64,000 nt of DNA from Actinernus sp. WN-2022 (Eukaryota; Cnidaria; Anthozoa; Actiniaria; Actinernidae): contig JAOWCC010001751.1 in NCBI GenBank assembly GCA_030867875.1, positions 25,164,369 through 25,228,368 on the forward strand, written 5' to 3'. Of this stretch, positions 53,770 to 63,737 are shown in pieces. Position numbers and translations under genes: made by a program. The notes beneath the pieces were generated by a model, which did not search any database, was not told the origin of the DNA, and saw nothing but the letters and a program-made list of their open reading frames with translations. Position 1 is the stretch's first letter; each line of letters starts with the position of its first letter.

Positions 53770-53880
53770 GAGATGCAATCTCGTTCCCAGAGCCCGCGAT
53801 CTTTTGACCAGCGTCAAGATACTGGCGTAGGCGCGAACACTGCGCTTCTCTGTTTCTCTTAATGTTACCTGGGTGGCTAA
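53770..53880. repeat. Fragment of a dispersed repeat
   Basis: AATCTCGTTCCCAGAGCCCG followed by CGATCTTTTGACCAGCG looks like a terminus I have seen often in cnidarian non-autonomous transposons (memory only). It overlaps a 149-codon minus-strand open frame without domain signal, which I leave uncalled. Confidence 0.35.
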
Positions 53881-54487
53881 TTGAACGAGCAGGAAGCATA
53901 CAAATGTTTTGCTGCACGGTGGATAAACGAGGAAACGTTGTTGCAGAAAAAAACTAACGAATGCGCACTGTGTCAAATTGTCTTGCCGGTGGGGTCTGGG
54001 TTTGTGTTGCTAAGAAACACATACTGTGTGTCACTGGAGCCTAGTAAACATTTTGTTCCTCCATAGCCAACGTGAAAACATTGTTGCGGAAGCAAATTTT
54101 GCCTCATCGAAACAAAAAAAATGTCTTTGAAATGCTTCAGAAAAAAATGTTTTCCTTCCTGGAAGATTAATTTTTTTTGCGCAAATTTTCCCGCAGACTT
54201 AGACTCGTTTTTACAGACAAATGTATGGAAAACTAAAACCATGTTTACACCCCTTTCAAAATGGTATATTACTTTAAAACTGTAGTTTCTCAGCTGTAGG
54301 ATGTCCGCGGGGAACAGGATATCAGGACACGTGACTTGTCCCTTCGTTTTCCATATTGATTTTCTTTGTTATTTATGCAACGAGCTCCGCTATAAAGAGA
54401 TACGAGGACGACAGTAACAAATCGCATACAAGTGTATCACAGGCAGCTTTAAGCAGAGAGTGAGCCATTATGCACTAGTCTAAGTAA

Positions 54488-54565
54488 ACCCCCACCCCCC
54501 CCCCCCCCTCCCCCTCCCACCCTGTCCTGGGTTGGGGGAGGAGGAGGGGGGGGAGGGGTTACTTT
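54488..54565. repeat. C-run / G-run inverted repeat
   Basis: A C-rich tract (CCCCCACCCCCCCCCCCCCC then TCCCCCTCCCACC) is followed after CTGTCCTGG by a G-rich tract (GTTGGGGGAGGAGGAGGGGG then GGAGGGG). The flanks AGTAAACCCCC and GGGGTTACTTTGATTAGTGC are also inverted (GTGCACTAATCAAAGTAACC-like versus TGCACTAGTCTAAGTAAACC). This is a hairpin with G-quadruplex potential on either strand. Confidence 0.75.
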
Positions 54566-54599
54566 GATTAGTGCATTACTACCCCGCCCTAAAATCAAA

Positions 54600-57199
54600 A
54601 ATGAATAAAATACCCTGTCTAGACAGTACAGTACGGGTGAAAATATTTATAGTTTTATGATAATTTTACCTGACACGCGCCATCAACAACATCCCCGCCA
54701 AGTGCCAAGGCATTTCATACAATTCTTAGTATAGCAAAAACAAATCATTGATTTAGAAGAGCGGGAAAAAAGTGAAGAAAGCCTTCAATGCCTTTCATGC
54801 CTTCAACGGTAATATAGTTGTTTTTCCCTGGTAACGCCGAGAAGATATGCCACATTCCCTCGTTGAATATACACAAAATAAGCACTTGATCAAGTCCAAA
54901 TCCATCTGGCGTGGATAGGGCGGGAAATACACGTGCAGACGTTACACGCAGTTCCTGTCACGCAATTCTTGAGATATCATTATATCACTGCAGGGATTTC
55001 ATCTATTTCGGTGATACCACATTTGATTTCATGGATTATACACACATTTTGGTATTTCAACGGAACGAACAGAATATTATGCACAAGATTGAAACAAATT
55101 GAGTCCGTAACAATTAAGGTAGTAACGACATCAGAATGGCTTCCCGTTGCTGAATCTAAACGGTTCTAACTTGGACAACTATCCGATGAGCATATAATAA
55201 AGGGCTTCCAAGAAAACGAAACCATTAGGTTTCTTTTTATTATGAAAAGAAAACATCGTTTCTTTACAGAATAAAAACTAAAAACTTGAATAGAGAATCG
55301 GCTAAAGAACCTAAATACGACTGTACGTGCATTTATACTTGTCACTCATTCACCCCGCTAGAGAGGCTCGCAAAATTCAGAGTGACTCGGATTAGAAGCT
55401 GTATTTAAAGCGTAGCGTAGTTTGAAATCCTCTATATATCATATTCAAAGAAAATTCATTGTCTTTGATCCAATCAAACAATTTTAAACGAAGATACTGC
55501 CATAAACTATGAGTACCTATTTTTCAGCTTTGACTCCGTCAAACTCGACAATAATTCAGTCACTTTAGACATCTGCATATCGCGTGATGGACTTGGTCAC
55601 CCTTCAAAACTAAAATAATATTGAAAATGAATGTGCATTCGAATTCTTAAAGCAATTATTGGCAGAAAATCTGTGAAGTTCACCGTATTTTCGATTTTAA
55701 TCGGAAAAAAATCGCTGTGTCACCATATCGTCGTTTGTTTAATAACTGAACATTGCGGATTTTGAGAGTGCGTACTCTCTAACCCAGCATTAACTTTACA
55801 GAGATTTTTTTTACCAGATGCAAAGATCTATTGTAAGTCAATCTAGAAATATTTCTAAATTCAAAGAAAAGAAAGCCGCAACTCTGCAAACGGCCATTGC
55901 CAGACAGCATTTATCGGGTTTTAAAAAGACCTATTAAAGTAGCGTTAAATAAAAATTCGACAGAAGCGACAAAATATAAATAAAATTTGTTGATTTTGGT
56001 TTTAATATGCTGACGGGACTTAGTACTAAAGCAGGTAAAAATATTATCTTTCTACTTAAAATCATTTGCGATTGCGACATGTTACAACATAAGGTATATT
56101 TTGCTCTGATTTTGAGCATTTCAGGGGGTCAAACAGTTTGATTGTCATATCTCAAAGGCCTTTTACATTTCAGCCAAACTATTTCACATGGGACATTAGC
56201 TAGTTAAGATATAAATGTGTGCCAAGTTTAAAGGAAATCGGAGAGGTGCACTGTAGACTCGTCTGCATGGTTTTCACATGGATCCTCTCTTAAGAACACC
56301 GGCCAAATCTCTGCAGGCAACTATCATCCGATATAGTCCCTCGACAGACACTATTGTTATAATGTCCCTCGACACACACACACACTGTTGTTATAGTCAC
56401 GAGCTGACGCACTATTGTTATATGGGACGAACCATTACTTTTTTGGAGGGGAAGGGGGATGAAAAAGTGAAATTGTTTGCAAAGCCTGAACAAACAATGT
56501 TTGCAAAGAGTGTATACTCGAATCGTATTTATGCAGAGTTGGATTGGAAGAGATGAATTCATTGAGAAAAGTATATTGGTAAGCTCAATCATATTAACAT
56601 TAACATATCAACATTAATATAATATAAAGAAAATCTCAGTTAAAGCTTAAAATGTGATGTTAATAAGCAGTATGTTAAAATTAGCTTCCTGGCATTAATA
56701 TGTAGTAGAAGAAAAACATTCTCAGTTGTGTGCGAAATACAACAATGATCAGTAGTCCTACTGGACATTGCATGTCCTATGCCCTATACTTGCGTCAGTA
56801 GGCGAGCCCTATACTTGTGTCAGAAGTGTACTCCTTTCCATCATTTTGTAGCGAGCACCACAACATCGGATGGGTAACTAAGATAAATCTTACATAGAGT
56901 ATACACTTTTTTGCAGAAACGTTGTCTGTAGAATACCAATATACTGGTAGCTATGTGATATAAAGCATTTTGTACCCTAACCAAATCGTATTTATACTAA
57001 CAACTTTGTGCACAAATTAAGTGCTGAAGGAGACATTTTGATGATGCAAAAAAATGTTTGCATGGCTACATTTCTCATTCCCCTCCCTCCAAAAAAATTT
57101 GGTTTGTCCCTAATAGTCAGAGACAGAAACACTGAGCTCAAGATGCAACAAGATTCAACTTTTGACACTTTAGGTAATCATTAATAACTGCGACAGTAA
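54600..57199. other. Long stretch without recognised genes
   Basis: Apart from the right arm of the putative inverted-repeat element (to 56289), I see no exon, RT motif or tandem array. Small open frames (54911-55102, 56278-56556) have no domain signal. Confidence 0.45.
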
Positions 57200-57457
57200 C
57201 CGCCTCCTGGTTAACTCAGTGGTTTAGCACTGGTCTGTTGTGCGGGAGGTCGTGGGTTCAAACCCCGGCCGGACCATTACAGTCAGGGTCTTAAAATAAC
57301 TGAGTAGAAGGTGCTGCCTTTGTGAAACAATTTCATTCACAAGCTGCAAATGGTTAGACCTTCACTTCTTCTCGTATAAGGACGTTAAATCATAGGCCCA
57401 TCAGTGGATGAAGAGCCAGCTCGTGGATATGCCACTGATTAAACCGTTATTATTACA
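57200..57457 (+). mobile_element. tRNA-derived SINE (second family)
   Basis: The head CCGCCTCCTGGTTAACTCAG then TGGTTTAGCACTGG carries an A box, and GTGGGTTCAAACCCCGGCC a B box, with an anticodon-stem-like TCTGTTGTGCGGGAGGTC between them. A body follows (CAGGGTCTTAAAATAACTGA, GGTGCTGCCTTTGTGAAAC, CTGCAAATGGTTAGACCTTC, TATAAGGACG) and the copy ends AAACCGTTATTATTACA. The tRNA part cannot fold as a proper tRNA because of the extra length and the missing acceptor end, so it is a SINE head, not a tRNA gene. Confidence 0.85.
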
Positions 57458-57831
57458 GTATGTTTAAGGTGAAAAGGAATTGAAATTACGAACTACAAAT
57501 CAAACGATGAAAAACCCAACACCAAATTAAAATGCACATCAAGTATAATGTGATTCTACCTACGACCTTGATTACCCAAGCAGAAAATTATATAATTCCT
57601 ATAATAAATAAAGTACCTTTAAAAAACCTTGTAAACTTCCAGCTTTTCATAAAATGCAACATCCAGTGTAGAACTAAAAAATGTATGGAACTTGATCTGT
57701 CAAAATACTTAATATATTTTTAACATCAATGATGATCAAAATAGCTTAAGAGAAATCCAAAAAATATTGGGTCATTCACTTTCTTTTTATACCTGTATTT
57801 GTATTATTTTCAGTACAGTATTGTTACTTAA

Positions 57832-58335
57832 AGTGCACCTAACCCCTTTTGTGATTTTTATACCTATGAATCTTTGAAAGGTTTTGAGTACTTCTGCGAA
57901 GAAATTTTTGGCTTACATAGAATACTCCATGTTCTTTGCTTGTTTAAAATGGTGAAGTCATTTGACCTTTCCTGATCCATGACAGTGTAAGAAAAAGCCT
58001 GGGTCGATTCTGGATCTTACGTCATCTAATTCATTCGACTTTGCAATAACTGTTTTCTTTACTAACAACTCACAGACTGTATAAATTATCTACGTATCGA
58101 TGTTGTTGTGATAGAAAGGCACCATGGAGAATAATGCATTGAGGTGACGTAAGTTCCAGAATCGATCCAGGCTTTTTCTTACGTGGTCATGGGTCAGGAA
58201 AGGTCAAATTTTCACCATTTCAAACAAGCCTAGAGCATAGAATATTCTCTGTAAGCCAAAAATGTATTTGCAGAAGTACTCAAAACCTTTCAAAGATTCA
58301 TATGTATAAAAATTGCAAAAGGGGTTAGGTGCACT
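57832..58335. mobile_element. TTAA-flanked MITE, sibling of 43047-43561
   Basis: The ends AGTGCACCTAACCCCTTTTG and its complement (to 58335) are flanked by TTAA (57828-57831 and 58336-58339). The arms are about 200 bp, including TTGAGTACTTCTGCGAAGAA, TGACCTTTCCTGATCCATGA and AGCCTGGGTCGATTCTGG, which are close to the element at 43047. Its centre, GCACCATGGAGAATAATG, is also shared with that element. 504 bp, no coding capacity. Confidence 0.88.
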
Positions 58336-58339
58336 TTAA

Positions 58340-59218
58340 ATGTCTCTTGAGAATAATTTATAGTGTTACATATATTAAAAAAAAAATGTATTGACCTAAT
58401 TGTATACTAATTCAAGAAATTCATTAGGGGAACCAGAAAGTATTTAGTTCTTGGTTATTTCACATTAAATCATTATGCATATTGGTTCATAAGAGGAATA
58501 ATAAAATAATTAAAGCCATTGTTGTCATCATACAACACAGGATTAAATCTACAACATGCCATCATGTGATTCCAAAAATATTGGCACATAAGATTTACAA
58601 TAGATCCGTTTCGCATTAAATTACTGCTGTGTTCAGATGCACATACTCAACGTTCACAAATTCCAACGAGAAGGCGCAGCAGTTCAAACTACAACAATAC
58701 ATAGTTGTGAATAACCCATCTTGCTGCTGGTATTTATGAGCATTTAACATTCAGAATGAGAGTAAATGCGTCTGTAGTCATCGCATCCAGCAATAATTCT
58801 TGAATGCGAATTTGGACTATTGCTGCATCAAAATTTCTTTTTTTGGGGGGGGGGGGGGGGGGGGGGATCTGTATGATTAATGGTAGGTATGTTCAATAAT
58901 GGGGTCCAGAGCCAGAGCCGTTTTTATGAGAAAAATATCCAGATTCCCAAGTCATTGTGAAAAATAATGTTTGATTACTTTTAATTGTGTATAACCCATA
59001 ATTAGAATTTTTATGAAAAACACAGACCTGGAAATCAAAATTAGGTTCAAATGGACCTGGTACTGCCACACCTATATATTATGTCATACACAAGAGTGCC
59101 CCAGGATCAAAATTGGCATGCGAACATTTCAGATTTGGCCCTTAAAAGCCAATACCTACATTTACCGTAACCCTACACTGTACTTCCTTTTTGAATGACA
59201 CTCGTCAATAGTCGTTTT
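58340..59218. other. 3' flank of monoamine oxidase-like copy B; no gene seen
   Basis: AT-rich sequence downstream (minus direction) of the copy B stop codon. It contains a G-run of about 23-26 bases near 58846-58868. I do not see an unambiguous AATAAA in the expected place on the minus strand close to the stop. Confidence 0.45.
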
Positions 59219-59460
59219 TTACTTTATGAAGTATTTCATTGACACAAATCCACCTAAAGCACCAACTGCCAGCACACTCGTCAAGAACATTGGTACAGTA
59301 GGCAGGCATTTCTCCAAGGTACTCAAGGTGCATGGAGTGGCAATGACATCTGTAGATGGTGGCTCTTGTTGATTGATTTCTTTACAGGATATTTTCTCCA
59401 TCTTGTTCAGTACTTCTCGAGCTGCTCTTTCTCCTGCCTGTACAGCACCATCCATGTAAC
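59219..59460 (-). CDS. Monoamine oxidase-like copy B, terminal exon with membrane anchor
   Basis: The acceptor CGTGACAG precedes 59460. The exon enters with two bases (GT) that complete the Gly codon left by the preceding exon, then reads YMDGAVQAGERAAREVLNKM, the end of the FAD-binding domain in MAO-A/B. A polar linker (CKEINQQEPPSTDVIATP) leads to a hydrophobic tail (VPMFLTSVLAVGALGGFVSM, then KYFIK-stop). The final ~22 residues form one transmembrane helix followed by Lys, which is how MAO enzymes are tail-anchored in the outer mitochondrial membrane. 80 codons including stop, no lesions. Paired with the exon at 61771-62045 by phase and by the SG|Y junction. Confidence 0.93.
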
Positions 59461-59934
59461 CTGTCACGGAAAACATGTACACAAATTGGCCTTTTGCAGG
59501 AATGCAATCACGTGGTTGTACTGAATGGCAAACAAATCTGACTTAATTTTATTAGTGAGGCACTCACATGCATATTGTATGAAATCAGTATTATTATTAG
59601 CAAAACCTGTTTGTAAATTGCTATATTTGTACCTCAAGTCCATTGCAAATCTTTCTAAAACACTTTGTTTTTAAATTACTTTGCCATCCAGTAAAGCCTT
59701 CCTCATGGGATCACGAGCCCAATTTGTTGGTTATTGAAGTGATGTATCAGCATGTGGCTGTTTCCTGCAAAAAGCCTATTGACTTGAATGGGCATTTGTT
59801 GTGGTCTAATTTTTACCACAAGTCAGATTAGATTTTTTGTTGGGTAAGATGTGTTTCGGTTCGATTTTGAAGATGATACAAATCTTTCTTACAACTCTAC
59901 TGACATTATAAAGCCAAAAGAGATGATAAATCCC

Positions 59935-60260
59935 AGGGGGGGGGGGGGAGTACTCTACCCAAAGTTGGGCAGGGGTGTGCTGCTGGGGCTCTGAAAAACT
60001 AACATTTCCATACCCTGTTCAAGACAAAGTGTTAAAACTTTATATCCCTCTATAAGACAAATAACAAATTACCTATACTTGGATGTCAGTGTTTATTGTG
60101 ATCTTGTATAATGAGTGTCATAACTAAATAAGTCTTCATCAAACACTAGACTAAATAAAGCACTAGATAAATACCATACCCTGTTCAAGATCTGTCAATG
60201 TGAAAATGGATACCCTATCTAAGACCAGAAACTTGAAAAACCATACCCTGTCCAGCGGAT
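59935..60260. repeat. Degenerate repeat with CATACCCTGTTCAAGA phrases
   Basis: CCATACCCTGTTCAAGAC, TACCATACCCTGTTCAAGAT, GATACCCTATCTAAGACC and CCATACCCTGTCCAGC occur in series within 250 bp after a G-run (59936-59949) and GGAGTACTCTACCC. It looks like a diverged internally repetitive MITE. A TAGATAGATAGATA microsatellite follows at about 60270. Confidence 0.5.
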
Positions 60261-60299
60261 CATCCCCGTAGACAGATAGATAGATAATCTTATTAGCAC

Positions 60300-61770
60300 C
60301 TTGTACAGCAGATGGTACATTGGATTGTTGCTAATAACCTTGCAATATGTATTACAAGCACTCATGATATCTGATGTTAGTTTTGAAACGCTTATCCTTA
60401 TATTTATATTCAACGTAATTCAGTATGACATTTGTGGTAAACTGCGGTTGTCCCACCCAATAACACTATGTCCGCATAGGAAAGGCCTTTAAGCTGAAGT
60501 CATAGATAAGGCTTTATAATTAGAAACCCAGGCATGTATCTAGTTTTGTTTAATAAGTATCGGTTGATATATTTGAGTTTAGTGTAGACGCTACCACGTT
60601 AGGATCAACTACGGCAATTGGCCATTCTATCTACGCTCCATTCAATTCGCTACCGTCATATTCTTCAACACTTTGGTACAAGTGTAAACCAAAGTAAGTG
60701 TTCACTGACCTTTGTTAGTTATTTGTGTCAGTTTTCTATCTCGGTTGATTATCGCAGAATTATACATTTACCAAGTATGCAAATATTTCTCTAGTTTGAA
60801 TTGTTTAGTATCGAATGCATGTATATATTTATGTATGATTACTGTTCATCTCTATTATCTATTGTTATTTATGTTAATTACGTTAACGTTTAGCTAAGAT
60901 AGATATATTTCAATTATCATATTTCAGTTCGAACCGAACCCAAACCCGCACTCGCATCGCACACTGCAATATTCTACATTACATCTATCTACAACTATTT
61001 GTACTACAATCCACTGACCTATACCGATTAAAGTTGCTTGCAATCAATCTGTTGAGTTTGAAATTCATTTGTACCAGCTAAACCCTGTAATTCGTTGGGA
61101 ACTTGAGAAACCTGCAAAGTCTGGCTACCCAGTGGTTACAACTGAAACAGTATAGGACCGCTTATATAGGCCTTTAGGCAAGATAGAGCTAGTTAGCGCT
61201 CTCAAATTTACATTGTTAGTTTGGGATATTTCTAGATCTTAACTGCATGCTATCGTAAACAAACTTTGCTGTTAAGTGATCTACTTCCATAGGCAGGTTT
61301 ATGATTAGTTTAAATACTTGATCATCGGACATATGACTTGTGATGAATTTCTTTGCATTAAAAGTTTCAAGGGTGCGGAAGAAATCCTTTCTTATAATCC
61401 TAACACATTCCCTTATAAACAAGATTCAACTAATCTAGCGAAATCTGATTGGCTGGCACTTGACAGCACAACAATAGACAGTGTTTCCTTTCGATTAGGA
61501 ACTAATTTCTCTTTTCCTTCATGCACTTCACTACGCTTATTTACTCATCCAAAGAGAAATGACATTTTATTGAGCAATGCAGAATTCCATCAGAATAAAT
61601 TTGAAACAGAAAGGGCTACAGTCCCTTTCATTCGTATCTCTCCCCAATCCCCTTTCTCTCTGACCATGTGGCCTCTTGCTGCCTTCTAGCCCCATTTCTC
61701 AACTGATTTTTATGATATGATAGGGACTGTTTTATAGTCTATTTACACTATGTACAATCCCTGCACTTAC
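60300..61770. other. Intron between copy B exons; nothing firm
   Basis: No exon, RT motif or inverted-repeat pair is evident. Overlapping open frames on both strands at 61216-61689 have no domain signal and no splice context that I can defend. Confidence 0.4.
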
Positions 61771-62045
61771 CAGACCAAATAGTTGCTGTCTCTGTACCAG
61801 CAAAGTGTACCCGTCCAACAGGGTTCTTAAGTGTGTCACGGAACCTTGTGAGAACACCACATGACATTATGCTTCCATAGCAACCACCTGAGTATTTCTC
61901 AGCAGGCCAATTCTTGTCAATATAACAGCAAGGATTGAGAGCTTCTTCACAATTAAACACTTTGGCATACTGTTCACAGACTGCTTTCCTTCTTTCTTCT
62001 TGTGTCTTGGAACACCATTTACTAGCCTGGTCACCAATAATGAAT
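61771..62045 (-). CDS. Monoamine oxidase-like copy B, covalent FAD-cysteine exon
   Basis: The exon has the same length (275 bp), phases and splice sites as copy A exon 3: acceptor CTTTTAAG before 62045, donor GTAAGTG after 61771. It encodes FIIGDQASKWCSKTQEERRK, AVCEQYAKVFNCEEALNPCC, KNWPAEKYSGGCYGS (Cys for covalent FAD), LTRFRDTLKNPVGRVHFAGT and ETATIWSG. Unlike copy A it keeps the Trp of the TATxWSG motif. The high similarity with copy A, extending over the whole exon, points to a recent tandem duplication. Upstream exons should lie beyond 64000. A tyrosine recombinase element lies in its upstream intron. Confidence 0.93.
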
Positions 62046-62255
62046 CTTAAAAGTGATAAAAAATAACAATATTTCTCATTTTGTGATAATATTGAGATTT
62101 CTGCATTAATTTGACTGTCTGTCTGACTGACTGTCTGTCTATTTCTTCTAAATATTTTTACAATATTATTGTAGTTACCAGATGTTGTTATTTAGTCATT
62201 GTAGAATTATTATGTTGTATTCCAATGTATTATAATTTATTGTAGTATAAGGACT

Positions 62256-62785
62256 ATAATTATGTAACAAATAAAAGATGGTTCTCCATGTTCTATTTAA
62301 CAAATAAAGAAGCCTTAGCCATGTTTTATACTATCATAAAACACGATGGGCATTTGAGAACATGAGAGAAATATTAAAGCACAAGCCGAAGGCGCGTGCT
62401 TTCAACATTTCTAGAGTGTTCTCAAATGACCAGAGTGTTTTATGATAGTATAAAACATGGATTTAAGGCTTCTTTATCTGTTTTATAATTTAGTCTCGAA
62501 TAAACGCGCGCGATGAAAGGAAACCGCCAGTTGAAAACTATATAACACGGCTAACCATGTTATATACTCTGATAAAACATGGCTTCTTAGCCAATCAGAG
62601 CACGCGTACTATCGTATCTATATTATAAAACAAAATAATGCACCATCATCTGAGGTCTTGAAAAACTGCAGATGCATGGCAGAGCAGAATGCAAGTGCAT
62701 TAGCAGCTTTTCAAGACCTCAAAAATGCATTATTTTGTTATAGGACATACAATGTAGGAGAACCATCTTCTATTTGTTATATAAT
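62256..62785. repeat. Nested palindromic MITEs
   Basis: The outer ends are ATAATTATGTAACAAATAAA then AGATGGTTCTCC at 62256 and the complement ending TATTTGTTATATAAT at 62785. Inside lies a hairpin of about 180 bp (62304-62482): AAGAAGCCTTAGCCATGTTT then TATACTATCATAAAACA, mirrored by TGTTTTATGATAGTATAAAA then CATGGATTTAAGGCTTCTT. A further inverted pair (GCACCATCATCTGAGGTCTT / TCAAGACCTCAAAAATGCAT) spans about 62640-62735. It reads as one MITE inserted into, or rearranged within, another of related sequence. Confidence 0.7.
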
Positions 62786-62799
62786 ATAAAATTATATCT

Positions 62800-63737
62800 A
62801 CACAGAAGGAAATGGGAGGGAGGGAGAGGAAATTACCCGCGAGGAACGCTAATAATCCTGGCAACAGCGAACGTGAGACCAACACTTGCGACCGATGCGA
62901 AGAGCAACTGAGAGCCCGCCAAATTTCAGTAAACAAAGTCCCGAAAAAGACGCCGGCCCAAGCCCCGCGGAGAATGCCACAGGAAGACCAAGCGCTGGTG
63001 TATTTAACCATGTCTAAATTGCATTTAGTCTCGATTAAATTTCCCTGCTATTGAGATGGATAACCTATAGTGTTGATTTGTATTGGAGGTTCAGTGCCCA
63101 GGCTGTAAGTTGGGTCAGTGCTCGAGAGTTTGGTTGCTAGGCAACCAACCAGCCCAACGAGACCACGGTCGAGCCGAGCGAGGACTGACCGAACTCTGAC
63201 ACTAACCTCAGGATCCTGCAATGCCAAAGCCTGGACAGGCCCGATGAGGTAAGCGAGCAAGCAAGCAAGCAAGCAATGTCCAGAGCCATCTGGTTTTGGC
63301 TTGATCTATTTAAATTCCCAGCAACTGGGAGCAACTTGAGGAGCTTGAACCAAGGCGAAGCTAGTCTCAGGTCAGGCCCCGAGGCAGCTGGCCAGGGAAA
63401 CCCTGGCCAGCACCCCCCGGGCCAAACGGCCGAGGGCGACACTGAGAGCTAAGTCCCCCGAAGTTAGCAGGCATAACCGGAGCAACCAGGTAGCCATGCA
63501 GCTCTTGAAACTTACCTCCAGACGATATTACCAGGAACCCACAGAAGAACGCATAGAGATTCCAAGGCGATGAGAAGCAAACCAAACAAGGTATACACTT
63601 GAGCACTCATAAAATTTTGTTGACAGCAGCACGGCAACAATTGAACAACTTGACACTTACTTCACACGCTAAGCATTACTGGTCAAGAGTAGCAAACAAC
63701 CTTGAACCAGCCCAACCCGCAATTTCTCCTATTGGAG
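62800..63737. other. GC-richer segment next to the tyrosine recombinase, probably part of that element
   Basis: This block is visibly GC-richer than its surroundings and carries no recognised ORF, although open frames exist on the minus strand (63606-63048). It lies directly downstream of the recombinase stop codon in element orientation. It contains a small palindrome GGTTGCTAGGCAACC (about 63132-63146) and a GCAA tetramer run (about 63258-63276). The 3' terminal repeats of the recombinase element would be expected here but I could not define them. Confidence 0.4.

Larger units (their letters stand above)
51748..56289. mobile_element. Possible 4.5-kb element bounded by inverted repeats
   Basis: ATCCATGTGAAAACCATGCA at 51754 recurs inverted at 56264-56283, with further matches inward: GAGTCTACA, then RTACATCTC/GCACCTCTC and GCACAYAT. 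The arms are about 85-100 bp with gaps, so they are old or only partly homologous. The interior contains a small ORF with a signal-peptide-like start (53290), two GC-box-free low-complexity runs and otherwise nothing I recognise as transposase. The superfamily is unknown, and it is possible that the two arms are independent copies of a dispersed repeat. Confidence 0.45.

Noticed and set aside
53468..53917. 149-codon minus-strand frame with several Cys
   Set aside because: It overlaps a dispersed-repeat fragment (CTCGTTCCCAGAGCCCGCG) and the opposite-strand ORF with the better signal; no family resemblance.
57200..57280. tRNA gene with B box GGTTCAAACC
   Set aside because: The head is followed by a SINE body and an ATT tail. 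The distance between boxes and the missing 3' acceptor strand exclude a functional tRNA.
59219..59460. Terminal exon as the missing last exon of MAO-like copy A
   Set aside because: On the minus strand it lies upstream of copy A exon 1 (26024), so it cannot follow copy A exon 3. It pairs with the exon at 61771-62045 instead.
61318..61689. 123-codon open frame on plus in the copy B intron
   Set aside because: No domain, signal peptide or splice context; antisense frames overlap it. Composition is AT-rich and consistent with chance.
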